A stretch of DNA of 15,411 bases from Dehalococcoidales bacterium (GTDB lineage: Bacteria > Chloroflexota > Dehalococcoidia > Dehalococcoidales > RBG-16-60-22): positions 1 through 15,411 of the forward strand of contig JAUWGD010000028.1 of the NCBI GenBank assembly GCA_030606585.1. Direction: 5' to 3'. The notes below the pieces were generated by a model that saw only the letters and a program-made list of their open reading frames with translations, ran no database searches and was not told where the DNA came from. Shown here in pieces: positions 7,210-15,058 of the stretch. Numbering within the stretch: the first letter of the stretch is position 1; each line of letters begins with the position of its first letter. Position numbers and translations under genes: made by a program.

Positions 7210-8263
7210 TTTTTTCCTCTTCTATAATTTTTACCAGTTGCCTGGTTGCCTCTTCAATGTCCGCAGTTCCCACGACGGCGCTGATTACGGCGAAAGCTTT
7301 GGCCCCTGCCCTCAGCACCTCGCTCAGGTTATCCCTATTAATACCACCAATCGCCACGATAGGCAAATCCACTGCCTGTTGTATTTCCCTGAGTCTTTCC
7401 GTGCCCACCACCTCTGCCTTCTCTTTGGTGGTAGTGGCATACATCGAGCCGACGCCGAGATAGTCGGCACCTTCCGACCGTGCGGTTATGGCTTCTGCTA
7501 TGGTGCGTGCCGAGCCTCCCAGTATCTTATCGATGGGGAGCAAGCGCCGCGCCGTTGCCACTGGCAAATCGTCCCTCCCCACGTGCAGTCCGTCGGCATC
7601 TACCGCCAGGGTTACGTCAAGGCTGTCGTTTACGATAAAGAGAACATCATGCTCCGAACATACATTTTTTATATCTTTAGCGATAGTAACGAGTTCTCCG
7701 GTACCGTGCTCTTTGTCCCTCAATTGAATAACCCTCGCCCCGCCCCGGATTGCCTGATTTGTGGCTTCTAAAGGGCTGCGTCCCTTTAATAACGAAGTAT
7801 CTATAATTACATACAGTCCGGTGAGGCGTTTCATTTTCTCCTGTCTCAGCATCTTCGCGAGCAGGTCTTTTTCTATGGTATAGAGGGCAAACCGCGCCTG
7901 TTTATATTTGTCCGAATTCAGCTTTATGTCGGGTAATTTGGCTGTTTCTTCCATAACCCTTAACGATTCCTGAACCCGCCGGGCGTTGGCGACGATAGTC
8001 TCCTGTGAGTCGCGCTGCTTACTCCGCCCTTCCGCTTCCATATCAGCGCCGACATCTCCCTGCGAGTCTCTCGCATTTGTGAGCTGTCCCTGTAGGTTTA
8101 AATCGATATCCAGCATCTCGTGACGCATATTTTTAAGCTGCTGTGTTAAGTCCGTGTTATTAAGAGAGAGGCGGGCGAACTCTTCGAGGACGCGCAGTCC
8201 TTCGCCGATACGATTTATATTCGCGTCGATTATACGCAGTGTGTCTTTCGGTATTGCTTCCAT
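7202..8263 (-). CDS. thiE: Thiamine phosphate synthase, ThiD2-ThiE fusion
   Basis: This 353-residue protein couples HMP pyrophosphate with the thiazole phosphate to give thiamine phosphate. The C-terminal TIM-barrel ThiE domain (about 147-350) shows IQLRDK (K184), ND at 212-213, DGLHVGRDD at 224-232, the pyrophosphate-site GGSART (S251), ATTTK (K280) and AIGGI. The N-terminal part (about 8-135), with RIGEGLRVLEE and ANARRVQESLRVMEE, is the ThiD2-type domain often fused to ThiE; it may contribute the HMP-phosphate kinase step, though this is less certain. RIGEGLRVLEEFAR and RRVQESLRVMEETA look like two related helices within that domain. The ATG has only a weak ribosome binding site but a good promoter upstream. 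The HRDC gene overlaps its stop. I see no TPP riboswitch ahead of it. Confidence 0.93.
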   Translation of the reverse strand: MEAIPKDTLRIIDANINRIGEGLRVLEEFARLSLNNTDLTQQLKNMRHEMLDIDLNLQGQLTNARDSQGDVGADMEAEGRSKQRDSQETIVANARRVQESLRVMEETAKLPDIKLNSDKYKQARFALYTIEKDLLAKMLRQEKMKRLTGLYVIIDTSLLKGRSPLEATNQAIRGGARVIQLRDKEHGTGELVTIAKDIKNVCSEHDVLFIVNDSLDVTLAVDADGLHVGRDDLPVATARRLLPIDKILGGSARTIAEAITARSEGADYLGVGSMYATTTKEKAEVVGTERLREIQQAVDLPIVAIGGINRDNLSEVLRAGAKAFAVISAVVGTADIEEATRQLVKIIEEEKIE

Positions 8264-8287
8264 GGTCTTATTGCCCCGGTGATTAAA

Positions 8288-8316
8288 ATTCTAGCACAGC
8301 CCTGTCAGCGGGTAAA
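8288..8316 (-). promoter_or_regulatory. Promoter of thiE and the TRAX-HRDC gene
   Basis: On the minus strand TTTACC (8316-8311) and TAGAAT (8293-8288) are separated by exactly 17 nt, and the -10 box is preceded by TGC, an extended -10. It lies 25 nt before the thiE ATG and just after the yraN stop, so the thiE pair forms its own transcription unit. Confidence 0.6.
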
Positions 8317-8325
8317 GAAGATGTA

Positions 8326-8694
8326 TTATTGTGTATCTTCGACGGCGTTTTCGATAAGCTCGATTCGTGATACCATTCCCTGGTTGTCCATCTGAATAGC
8401 GACCACATCTATGCGCCACGCGGTGGGGAGGTTGCTTCGATTTTGCCCGTAGTGAGCGGCGACCGTTCTCAGCCTTTCCATCTTGGTCGGCGTTATCGAC
8501 TCTTCCGGGGTTCCGAATTTAGTGCTTTTTTTGGTGCGTACTTCAACGAATACCAGGGTGTCTTCCTGGTGTGCGACTATGTCAATCTCGCCGTCAGGAC
8601 AGCGGTAATTCGTTTCCATGATTTTGTAGCCGTTCCGAGCGAGGAAATCACAGGCTATTTTCTCACCGAGCATTCCGGTTTCACGTCGTTTCAT
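8326..8694 (-). CDS. yraN: YraN/UPF0102 family nuclease-like protein
   Basis: This 122-residue protein belongs to the UPF0102 family, which has a restriction-endonuclease-like (PD-(D/E)xK) fold and no firmly established role. Visible signatures are the N-terminal MLGEKIACDFLARNGYKI, the acidic GEIDIVA motif, and VFVEVRTKK, which together provide the metal-binding D-ExK set. The ATG at 8694 overlaps the rnhB stop as ATGA and is chosen over an in-frame start at 8751, because family members begin right before the GE..A motif and the extra 19 residues lie inside rnhB. The rnhB-yraN pairing is common in bacteria, and the overlap implies translational coupling. Confidence 0.9.
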   Translation of the reverse strand: MKRRETGMLGEKIACDFLARNGYKIMETNYRCPDGEIDIVAHQEDTLVFVEVRTKKSTKFGTPEESITPTKMERLRTVAAHYGQNRSNLPTAWRIDVVAIQMDNQGMVSRIELIENAVEDTQ

Positions 8695-9254
8695 ATCTGC
8701 TGACCCGCCATCTCTCTTAAGGGACGGAAAGACCGCCGGTGCAACCGGCACGGCCCTATTCTGCGCAGGCTTTCGATGTGTTGCCTGGTGCCGTAGCCCT
8801 TATGCCCGGCAAAGCCATATCCGGGGTATTCCCCGTCCATCTCCACTACCATGCGGTCGCGGGTAACCTTGGCTATAATAGAGGCGCAGGCTATCGAGAG
8901 ACAGATACTGTCACCGTCGACGACTCCCTTTTGAGGCAGCGGTATTTCCGGAATGCGGAAATAGTCTATGAGGATGAACTGCGGTTCCGGCGCAAGCTGC
9001 CCGATTGCCATTGCCATTGCCAGCCGGCTTGCAGGCGCTATTCCGATAGTATCTATAATATCATTCGACTGTACCCCGACACCTACCGAAATAGCCTTCT
9101 CTTTGATACATCCATAGAGGTATTCGCGGTCGGCCGGGCGCAGCTGCTTGCTGTCCCTGACCCTGCTACGCCACCGTGCCCTGAAACTAAGGGGTAAAAT
9201 AACCGCCGCGGCGACCACCGGCCCCATCAATGCTCCCCGCCCCACCTCGTCCAC
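8691..9254 (-). CDS. rnhB: Ribonuclease HII, start codon uncertain
   Basis: RNase HII cuts the RNA strand of RNA-DNA hybrids and removes single ribonucleotides from DNA. The active-site residues are present: D2 and E3 in DEVGRG, D97 in LIDYF, and D115 in DGDS, followed by the SIACASIIAKVTRDR block and GYGTRQH. The coordinates use the first canonical start (GTG at 9254), but this cannot be right biologically: it cuts off the strand LLIAG that normally precedes VDEVGRG. The frame stays open to a TAA at 9330-9332 and encodes RKPSFAEEKLLRSQGF then LLIAG, typical of the family, yet contains no ATG, GTG or TTG. The residue expected to be the initiator Met is AAG at 9314-9312. Initiation may use ATA (9329) or CTG (9290), or the start may be lost or misread. 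A terminator-bearing repeat lies immediately upstream. Confidence 0.85.
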   Translation of the reverse strand: MDEVGRGALMGPVVAAAVILPLSFRARWRSRVRDSKQLRPADREYLYGCIKEKAISVGVGVQSNDIIDTIGIAPASRLAMAMAIGQLAPEPQFILIDYFRIPEIPLPQKGVVDGDSICLSIACASIIAKVTRDRMVVEMDGEYPGYGFAGHKGYGTRQHIESLRRIGPCRLHRRSFRPLREMAGQQI

Positions 9255-9330
9255 TCCGGCGATTAATAGAAAGCCCTGCGACCTGAGCAGCTTCTCCTCG
9301 GCGAATGACGGCTTCCGGTGGGTATTTATT

Positions 9331-9426
9331 TACCTCACCCCCTGTGTCCCCCTCTCCTTTCAAGGCTTTCAGCAGGAGAGGGGGAGATATTTAAAAAGAG
9401 GGGCTTTGCCCCTCTTAAACTCCCCT
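9331..9426. repeat. Two-hairpin intergenic repeat between tmk and rnhB
   Basis: This 96-bp, pyrimidine- and purine-skewed spacer holds two perfect inverted repeats. One has 11-bp arms, CCCCCTCTCCT at 9348-9358 and AGGAGAGGGGG at 9374-9384. The other has 9-bp arms, AAGAGGGGC at 9396-9404 and GCCCCTCTT at 9408-9416. The pattern (CCTCACCCC, then CCCTCTCC, then GAGGGGC-GCCCCTC, then AACTCCCC) resembles, from memory, a dispersed intergenic repeat of Chloroflexota and other anaerobes. It fills the whole gap between the tmk stop and the open end of the rnhB frame. Confidence 0.6.
9393..9416 (-). terminator. Intrinsic terminator after tmk
   Basis: On the minus strand a 9-bp GC-rich stem (AAGAGGGGC with GCCCCTCTT, 3-nt loop) is followed by further T residues, giving a run of five. 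It starts 11 nt after the tmk stop codon and should end the pdxS-pdxT-ATPase-tmk transcript. Confidence 0.65.
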
Positions 9427-10044
9427 TTACCTCGGAAGCATTGGGCTTACTCTCTGCCAGATTATCCCGGCTATTTTATCTTTGCTCAGTGTGGCGTCTA
9501 CCACCAGCCAGCGTGCCGGTTCGGCCTCTGCCATCTCTAAATAGCCTTCCCTGATATTCCGGTGAAAGTTGACCGATTCCGTTTCAAAGCGGTCTTTATT
9601 TGTATCACTCTTCCGCGCCAGGCCTTCTTCGACCGGCATGTCCAGCAGGATGGTTAAATCTGGTACCAGTCCCTGTGTGCCTGCTTTGTTGGCTGCGGCC
9701 ACCGTTTCCATGTCCAGCCTGCGCCCGTAGCCTTGGTAGGCTGTAGTGGAGTCGGCGTAGCGGTCGCAGATGACGTTAACGCCCTTGTCAAGGTTGGGCA
9801 GGATTACTTCCTCTACCAGCTGGGCGCGGGAGGTGTTAAAGAGCAGCAGTTCCGCCATCGGGGATATTTTTATATCTTTCGACCACTTAAGCAGGCGGGT
9901 TATTCTCTTGCCGAGGGGGGTTACGCCCGGTTCATTGGTGAGTATTACCGGAATGCCCGCTTTCATCAGACGCCGGTAGAGTCGCCTCGACTGGACACTC
10001 TTGCCGCAACCCTCGCCCCCCTCAAATGTAATGAAAAGGGACAT
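9427..10044 (-). CDS. tmk: Thymidylate kinase
   Basis: This 205-residue enzyme phosphorylates dTMP to dTDP for DNA synthesis, the usual length for the family. It has the P-loop EGGEGCGKS at 8-16, the DRY motif at 94-96 within CDRYADSTTAYQGYG, and a lid region with DRFE at 151-154. The segment usually written TREPG reads T36-N37-E38-P39-G40, so the arginine of that motif is replaced by asparagine. Related Dehalococcoidia enzymes also deviate there as I recall, so this is probably lineage variation. The ATG at 10044 is preceded by GGAAGG at a good distance. It starts 18 nt after the stop of the R3H-AAA ATPase gene and is the last gene before the terminator repeat. Confidence 0.95.
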   Translation of the reverse strand: MSLFITFEGGEGCGKSVQSRRLYRRLMKAGIPVILTNEPGVTPLGKRITRLLKWSKDIKISPMAELLLFNTSRAQLVEEVILPNLDKGVNVICDRYADSTTAYQGYGRRLDMETVAAANKAGTQGLVPDLTILLDMPVEEGLARKSDTNKDRFETESVNFHRNIREGYLEMAEAEPARWLVVDATLSKDKIAGIIWQRVSPMLPR

Positions 10045-10062
10045 GATTACCTTCCTGCTTAT

Positions 10063-11583
10063 TTATCTCGGTGGCTCTTTATATATCCTCACCCGCCGGT
10101 GGGGGTCTCTCCCGAAGCTGTGCGAATCCACGTCGCTGCGCTGGGCGATGATATGCTGCAGGCGGCGGATGTATGAGCTCTGCGGGCTCAGCTCGATAGC
10201 TTCCTCGCCTTCCTGTACCTGCTCCACGGCATCTTCGGCCTCATCGATGGCGGTCTTAAACGAGCCGGACTTATCGTTATCTTTTTTCGGTGAAATAGTA
10301 CTCAGCAGCTGCCTCATCTGGGGTGGGGTATTGCTCCTGAGAACGTAGACGGGCAGGTGGGCGTTTTCGGCATCCCTGACCTTCTGAGGCCGGCGCCGAT
10401 AGTAATTTTTAGAGGTCACGAACATGCTGGCTTCATTCATATTATCGACGATATCCAGGTCGATATGTAAATCCCGGCCCGTCTGTACTATTCTGGACCG
10501 GTTCACCCCGAAGAGGTAGATTTTAGGCGCCTTCGCTTCTTTAGCCTCCCGTTTACCCCGGACGGCTTTCACCTTCTCCGTTTCAGCCTTTTCAATCTTG
10601 ACCTCGCCCTGCTCGTCCAGCCAGCGTACCTCGGTACCGGGAGGTGTGCCGCGTAAAAGTACATCGACTGCCTCCCCGACGTCCGGGTGAATAGCCACTC
10701 TGTCGCGTTCCTGAATCTCGACGACGATATCGAAGGTTGGCGGCGATTTCCTTTCCAGGATGGACTTCTGAGTGCCCCGCCGCCTTGCTTCCTCGTCTCC
10801 CAGTGTTACCGACTGTATCCCGCCGATAAGGTCGGCGAGGGTCGGATTCATCATCAGGTTATCCAGCGTATTGCCGTGAGCCGTGCCGACCAGCTGAACG
10901 CCGCGTTCGGCTATCGTCCGGGCGGCCATGGCTTCAAGTTCCGTCCCTATCTCGTCGATAACGATTACCTCGGGCATATGGTTTTCCACGGCCTCAATCA
11001 TGACGGCGTGTTGCAGCGATGGTGTGGCTACCTGCATCCTTCTGGCGTGACCGATAGCCGGATGAGGTATATCGCCGTCACCGGCAATCTCATTGGAAGT
11101 ATCCACGATAATAACCCGTTTATCAGCGTCATCGGCCAGCACGCGGGCCACCTCTCTCAGCATGGTCGTCTTACCAATGCCGGGCCTCCCCAGCAGCAGA
11201 ACGCTCTTGCCCGACTGCACCAGGTCTTCGATTACCTTGATTGTGCCGTAAACGGCACGTCCCACCCGGCATGTCAGCCCCACGATGCGGCCGCTGCGAT
11301 TGCGAATGGCGGAAATGCGGTGGAGAGTCCTTTCGATGCCGGCGCGGTTGTCATCGCCGAAGCTGCCGATGCGCGCCGCCACGCAGTCGATGTCCGCTTC
11401 CTCCACCTCTTTATCATTCAGCACGACTTCACGCCTGGCCAGGCGCGCTTCCGGAGTGCGGCCCAGATCCAGCACTACCTCTAGCAGTTCGCTGATATCC
11501 TTTTGACTGACCAGCGGCTCCTTAATATGAGGCGGCAGGATATCCAGCAGGGCATCCATATCGTCGGTTATTACCTTTTGCAC
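10063..11583 (-). CDS. R3H and AAA domain ATPase, Ycf45/SpoIIIAA-like
   Basis: This 506-residue protein has an N-terminal region (1-110), then a SpoIIIAA/Ycf45-type AAA ATPase core with Walker [10 protein letters not shown] at 132-140 and Walker B VIVIDE at 206-211. A charged segment near 328-352 is rich in lysine and glutamate. A middle domain around 354-425 follows, and a C-terminal R3H domain near 470-501 ([13 protein letters not shown], then [15 protein letters not shown]) is predicted to bind single-stranded nucleic acid. Ycf45 relatives occur in cyanobacteria and plastids; their role is not established. The start is GTG at 11583 behind a GGGGGGAGGG tract. It lies 14 nt after pdxT and 18 nt before tmk, so it is within the operon. 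An RNA- or DNA-remodelling ATPase is an inference from the domains. Confidence 0.92.
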   Translation of the reverse strand: MQKVITDDMDALLDILPPHIKEPLVSQKDISELLEVVLDLGRTPEARLARREVVLNDKEVEEADIDCVAARIGSFGDDNRAGIERTLHRISAIRNRSGRIVGLTCRVGRAVYGTIKVIEDLVQSGKSVLLLGRPGIGKTTMLREVARVLADDADKRVIIVDTSNEIAGDGDIPHPAIGHARRMQVATPSLQHAVMIEAVENHMPEVIVIDEIGTELEAMAARTIAERGVQLVGTAHGNTLDNLMMNPTLADLIGGIQSVTLGDEEARRRGTQKSILERKSPPTFDIVVEIQERDRVAIHPDVGEAVDVLLRGTPPGTEVRWLDEQGEVKIEKAETEKVKAVRGKREAKEAKAPKIYLFGVNRSRIVQTGRDLHIDLDIVDNMNEASMFVTSKNYYRRRPQKVRDAENAHLPVYVLRSNTPPQMRQLLSTISPKKDNDKSGSFKTAIDEAEDAVEQVQEGEEAIELSPQSSYIRRLQHIIAQRSDVDSHSFGRDPHRRVRIYKEPPR

Positions 11584-11597
11584 AACCCTCCCCCCGT

Positions 11598-12176
11598 TTA
11601 AAGCTTCCCCGATACGATATCAAGGAAATAGCGATGTAATCTCAGGTCGTCGGTCAGTTCCGGATGGAACGCCGTAACCAGCAATTTCCCCTGTCGGGCA
11701 GCCACGATTGTACCGTCTTTCAGCCGCGCCAGAATATCCACGCCGCTATCGCATTTTTCGATTATCGGCGCGCGTATGAATACCGCCGGAAAGGGTTTAT
11801 CTCCCAGTACCGGTATTGCCAGTTCCGTTTCAAAGCTATCAACCTGCCGCCCGAAAGCGTTGCGTCTTACTCTGATATTTATCAATGCGAGGGACTCCGT
11901 GCCGTTAGCCGATATACCCCTGGCCATGAGTATCATACCGGCGCAGGTGCCGAAGAGCGGCATACCGCCCCCGGCCATAGAAGCTATCTCACTCATCAGG
12001 TTATAAGAAGACATCAATCTGCTGATAGACGTGCTCTCTCCACCCGGAATGATGAGCCCGTCCACTCCACGGAGTTCTTCGGGTAAACGGACGGGCACGG
12101 CTTCTGTATCCAGTTTTTGTAATATTGATATGTGTTCGGCGAAGGCTCCCTGCGATGCAAGGACACCAATCTTCAT
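11598..12176 (-). CDS. pdxT: Pyridoxal 5'-phosphate synthase glutaminase subunit
   Basis: This 192-residue class I glutaminase releases ammonia from glutamine and channels it to PdxS for de novo PLP synthesis. The triad is visible: C78 in GTCAGM, with H171 and E173 in FHPE. The oxyanion/activation loop GGEST is at 45-49. The length matches family members. The ATG at 12176 is chosen over an upstream in-frame ATG at 12209, because the conserved [10 protein letters not shown] begins there and GGAAGG lies 4 nt before it. The gene follows pdxS after about 70 nt and is followed closely by the R3H-AAA gene. Confidence 0.96.
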   Translation of the reverse strand: MKIGVLASQGAFAEHISILQKLDTEAVPVRLPEELRGVDGLIIPGGESTSISRLMSSYNLMSEIASMAGGGMPLFGTCAGMILMARGISANGTESLALINIRVRRNAFGRQVDSFETELAIPVLGDKPFPAVFIRAPIIEKCDSGVDILARLKDGTIVAARQGKLLVTAFHPELTDDLRLHRYFLDIVSGKL

Positions 12177-12180
12177 ACTA

Positions 12181-12186
12181 CCTTCC
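12181..12186 (-). promoter_or_regulatory. Ribosome binding site deciding the pdxT start
   Basis: GGAAGG on the minus strand ends 4 nt before the ATG at 12176 and supports that start over the in-frame ATG at 12209. Confidence 0.6.
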
Positions 12187-12246
12187 ATCCTCTTGTTTTC
12201 AGCATCCATTTTAGCGGATGTCGACGAATAATTCTTATGTTTTTGA

Positions 12247-13128
12247 CTACCAGCCTCTCTGAGCGAGCAGTTCCTCGGAAGGAATCTGCTTGATATCCAG
12301 TCCCATCATGGCGTCCCCGAGGTTCTTGGATACCTCAGCGATAATCGCCGCGTCACGGTAGTGGGTAGTGGCCTTGACGATTGCTTTGGCCCTGACCTCG
12401 GGGTTACTCGACTTGAATATCCCGGAGCCGACGAAGACGCCCTCGGCGCCGAGCTGCATCATCAGGGCTGCGTCTGCCGGGGTTGCTATACCGCCCGCGG
12501 CAAAGTTGACGACCGGCAGCTTGCCCAGCTTTTTGACCTCTTTCACCATTTCCACGGGCACCCGGTATTCCGTCGCCAGCTCTTTCAGTTCCGCCTCGGA
12601 AGCGTTTACCACCTGCTGGATGCCTTCCGTGACACCCCTCATATGCCTTACCGCTTCTACGATGTTGCCGCTGCCGGCCTCTCCCTTCGTCCTTATCATG
12701 GCCGCGCCTTCATGAAGACGCCGCAAAGCCTCCCCCAGCTCGCGGCAGCCGCACACGAACGGTACCTTGAAATCGTGCTTCCATACGTGATATTTCTCGT
12801 CAGCCGGTGTCAGTACTTCGGACTCATCTACATAGTCGACTCCCATAGATTCCAGGGCCTGTGCTTCGACGAAATGGCCGATACGGCACTTGGCCATGAC
12901 CGGTATGGTAACAGTCTTCATAATAGCTTCGATGACCGTGGGGTCGGCCATACGCGCCACGCCGCCGGCGGCCCGAATATCCGCCGGTACTCTCTCCAGC
13001 GCCATTACCGCGCAGGCGCCGGCTTCCTCGGCAATTTTGGCATGCTCAGCCGTGACCACGTCCATGATAACGCCGCCCTTGAGCATCTGGGCCAGTCCTG
13101 TTTTTACCTTCCACGTCCCGGTTTCCAT
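12247..13128 (-). CDS. pdxS: Pyridoxal 5'-phosphate synthase lyase subunit
   Basis: This 293-residue TIM-barrel enzyme makes PLP from ribose 5-phosphate, glyceraldehyde 3-phosphate and ammonia delivered by PdxT; it usually assembles as a dodecamer. Both catalytic lysines are present: K80 in VMAKCRIGH and K148 in [11 protein letters not shown], along with D23 in GGVIMDV. The GGVARMADP and [14 protein letters not shown] segments are canonical. The ATG has an ideal ribosome binding site, AGGAGG at 13140-13135, spaced 6 nt. It is the first gene of the pdxS-pdxT-ATPase-tmk operon. Confidence 0.98.
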   Translation of the reverse strand: METGTWKVKTGLAQMLKGGVIMDVVTAEHAKIAEEAGACAVMALERVPADIRAAGGVARMADPTVIEAIMKTVTIPVMAKCRIGHFVEAQALESMGVDYVDESEVLTPADEKYHVWKHDFKVPFVCGCRELGEALRRLHEGAAMIRTKGEAGSGNIVEAVRHMRGVTEGIQQVVNASEAELKELATEYRVPVEMVKEVKKLGKLPVVNFAAGGIATPADAALMMQLGAEGVFVGSGIFKSSNPEVRAKAIVKATTHYRDAAIIAEVSKNLGDAMMGLDIKQIPSEELLAQRGW

Positions 13129-13166
13129 TTCCCGCCTCCTCCTAAATTTCTCAAGTTGATATTATA

Positions 13167-13195
13167 ATTCTACTCCTGTTGGCATTGCTTGGCAA
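13167..13195 (-). promoter_or_regulatory. Promoter of the pdxS operon
   Basis: On the minus strand TTGCCA (13195-13190, 5 of 6) and TAGAAT (13172-13167, 5 of 6) are separated by exactly 17 nt. The -35 box lies within a tandem repeat TTGGCA at 13179-13184 and 13189-13194 (plus-strand reading), spaced 10 bp, which could be an operator. The leader would be about 30 nt. Confidence 0.6.
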
Positions 13196-13247
13196 TACAT
13201 ACCTTTCTTTGACTCACCACGGATAATGTGTTAAAACTTGATTAGCT

Positions 13248-13505
13248 ATGGAATACGTAACTTTCACTCTGCTGATTCTTTTCCTTATCTTTATACTAAT
13301 GGTACTCGCCAGAATTGATAGAAGGACAAAAAATAAGTGGAGAAAAAGCGCCTATGAGCTTCTGGAAACGGATATTCCTGACCCGGAAGAAGTTCTAAAG
13401 ACTATCAAACACCTGCGTTTATACGGCGGACGCATTCGCCGGGACAAAGAATTTATCCAGCTTGTCGCGCGCTTACAGAGTAAGCTTGATAGCCTGGAGG
13501 AATAA
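13248..13505 (+). CDS. Small hypothetical membrane-anchored protein
   Basis: This 85-residue protein is not recognised. Residues 4-22 form one strongly hydrophobic helix (VTFTLLILFLIFILMVLAR), followed by a basic stretch RIDRRTKNKWRK that predicts a cytoplasmic C-terminal domain. That domain is helical and charged, with an internal RLYGGRIRRDKEFIQL segment. It is the only plus-strand gene in the right two-thirds of the window, divergent from pdxS and convergent with rsmG, ending 13 nt before the rsmG stop. There is no clear Shine-Dalgarno box before the ATG. TTGACT at 13209-13214 is a possible -35 box, but the -10 is weak. Its coding status rests on the plausible membrane topology and the lack of any competing gene. 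Confidence 0.65.
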   Translation: MEYVTFTLLILFLIFILMVLARIDRRTKNKWRKSAYELLETDIPDPEEVLKTIKHLRLYGGRIRRDKEFIQLVARLQSKLDSLEE

Positions 13506-13518
13506 TTACCTATTCAGT

Positions 13519-14241
13519 TCAGGAAATAATCGGCTTCTTAGCCGGTATTCCGGGGCGGCGCGGGTACTCAGCCGGTGACGGCTTTATCTTATCGATTATT
13601 ACCAGGTATCTTTTATCGTCTGGCTCTTCCAGTTCAATCGGCTTCACTTCCCGCAGACTGCCTCCCATAATAGTAATTACTTTCCGGGACTGCTCGATTT
13701 CCCTCTCGATATCCCCCTTCTTCTGGGCAATAAAACGGCCGCCCACTACGCAGAAAGGCAGGGTTAACTCAACCAGAGCCGGCAACACGGCTACAGCCCG
13801 TGATAACACCAGGTCGAATTTCTCCCGGTATTTGGAGCCATAGGCTATTTCTTCTGCCCGGCCGACCGCTATTTCCACATCCTCCAGTCCCAGTCTATCG
13901 ACGACATGACGCAGGAATTTTGTTTTCTTGACAGTGGCTTCCACCAGCACCAGACTGATGTCTGACAATACGATTTTCAAGGCAATCCCGGGCAGTCCGG
14001 CACCCGTGCCGATATCGATAACATTCAGTTTCTGTTCATTATCAAGAGGTTCAGTTGCCGGTATTATGGTCAATGAATCGAGGAAGTGCTTTACCTGGAC
14101 GTCTTCGTAGTCGGTAATGCTGGTAAGGTTGATGCGTTGGTTCCAGTCAACGAGTTCTTGATAGTATATTTCAAACTTTTCAAGTTGCCCGGGGGTAAGG
14201 TGAAGTCCCAGTTTCAATGCGCCAGCTTTCAGCTTTTCCAT
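13519..14241 (-). CDS. rsmG: 16S rRNA (guanine-527-N7)-methyltransferase RsmG
   Basis: This 240-residue enzyme adds a methyl group to N7 of G527 in 16S rRNA, using S-adenosylmethionine. The SAM-binding motif I VIDIGTGAGLPGI is at 74-86. The family motifs NLTSI (38-42), KHFLDSL (51-57), the acidic VEATVKKTKFL (100-110) and LSRAVA (146-151) are all present, and the tail ends in YPRRPGIPAKKP, typical of RsmG. The ATG lies 8 nt after the cdsA stop with a weak ribosome binding site, so translation is probably coupled. Loss of RsmG is known to give low-level streptomycin resistance in other bacteria. Confidence 0.97.
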   Translation of the reverse strand: MEKLKAGALKLGLHLTPGQLEKFEIYYQELVDWNQRINLTSITDYEDVQVKHFLDSLTIIPATEPLDNEQKLNVIDIGTGAGLPGIALKIVLSDISLVLVEATVKKTKFLRHVVDRLGLEDVEIAVGRAEEIAYGSKYREKFDLVLSRAVAVLPALVELTLPFCVVGGRFIAQKKGDIEREIEQSRKVITIMGGSLREVKPIELEEPDDKRYLVIIDKIKPSPAEYPRRPGIPAKKPIIS

Positions 14242-14249
14242 CAGACTTT

Positions 14250-15053
14250 CTACGCGATTATATAAATGTAATAAATGTAGACCACGATACCGGCAAAGAC
14301 AACACTGTCCATGCGGTCCAGCAAACCGCCGTGTCCCGGCATAAGATTACCCGACTCTTTAACGCCGGAGTTACGTTTCAGCAGCGATTCGGCAAGGTCG
14401 CCTATCTGCCCGAAGACACTGATAAGCAACCCCAGGAGTATCGCCTGTCCGTAGCTTAAAGGAAGTTGCAGCGGCGTGGGTAACGTGAAAAGCAGGCTGA
14501 TGATTACCGCCCCGAACAGTCCGGCAACGGCTCCTTCCCACGTCTTTCCAGGACTAATACGCGGCGCCAGCTTGTGCCTGCCGATAGCTTTGCCTATAAA
14601 GTAGGCGGCAGTATCCGAACCGAAGGTTGCGAAGATAGCCAGAAACAGCCAGTCGCGCCCGGCTTCTAACCTTAATGCTACCATATAGCTGAGCATCCAG
14701 CCCACGTAAATCATCCCGACTATCAACCACATCCAGCCGGCAAAAGCGCCTGCCCTCTTGGGTGTTATTAATAGTAACACCAGTGATAGCACAATGCCTG
14801 ATGCGAGAATAACCGGGAGAACAAATTCATAAGTACAATGCGGGCGCAGGACGAAGAGTAATGTCCATATCATACCGAAACAGGTAAGTGATATAGATTT
14901 AACCACTCCTGTTATCCTGTAGAATTCAAAGACAGCCAGTAATCCCCAGATGCCCGCCAGCACGGTAAACCAGGGAAGTGGCACATCGAACCAGATGGCA
15001 AGTATTATCAGAGGAATGCCACAAAGTGCTGTTATGACTCTATTTCTGAGCAT
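14250..15053 (-). CDS. cdsA: Phosphatidate cytidylyltransferase
   Basis: This 267-residue multi-pass membrane enzyme converts phosphatidic acid and CTP to CDP-diacylglycerol for phospholipid synthesis. About eight hydrophobic segments are visible. The C-terminal CDS signature runs from S223 to D249: SLLKR, then VKESGN, then PGHGGLLDRMD. In most relatives the position after the signature lysine is Asp (KD); here it is Glu233. The SPGKTWEG segment at 167-174 is also typical. The gene starts 5 nt after the uppS stop and ends 8 nt before rsmG. The uppS-cdsA order is widely conserved and links undecaprenyl carrier and phospholipid synthesis. Confidence 0.96.
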   Translation of the reverse strand: MLRNRVITALCGIPLIILAIWFDVPLPWFTVLAGIWGLLAVFEFYRITGVVKSISLTCFGMIWTLLFVLRPHCTYEFVLPVILASGIVLSLVLLLITPKRAGAFAGWMWLIVGMIYVGWMLSYMVALRLEAGRDWLFLAIFATFGSDTAAYFIGKAIGRHKLAPRISPGKTWEGAVAGLFGAVIISLLFTLPTPLQLPLSYGQAILLGLLISVFGQIGDLAESLLKRNSGVKESGNLMPGHGGLLDRMDSVVFAGIVVYIYYIYIIA

Positions 15054-15058
15054 GTGGC

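Noticed and set aside
8695..8751. Longer yraN start inside rnhB
   Set aside because: The extra residues are not family-like, and the ATGA overlap at 8694-8691 gives a standard coupled start.
10687..11484. 265-codon plus-strand open frame over the R3H-AAA gene
   Set aside because: It is antisense to intact Walker motifs and is a GC-driven shadow frame.
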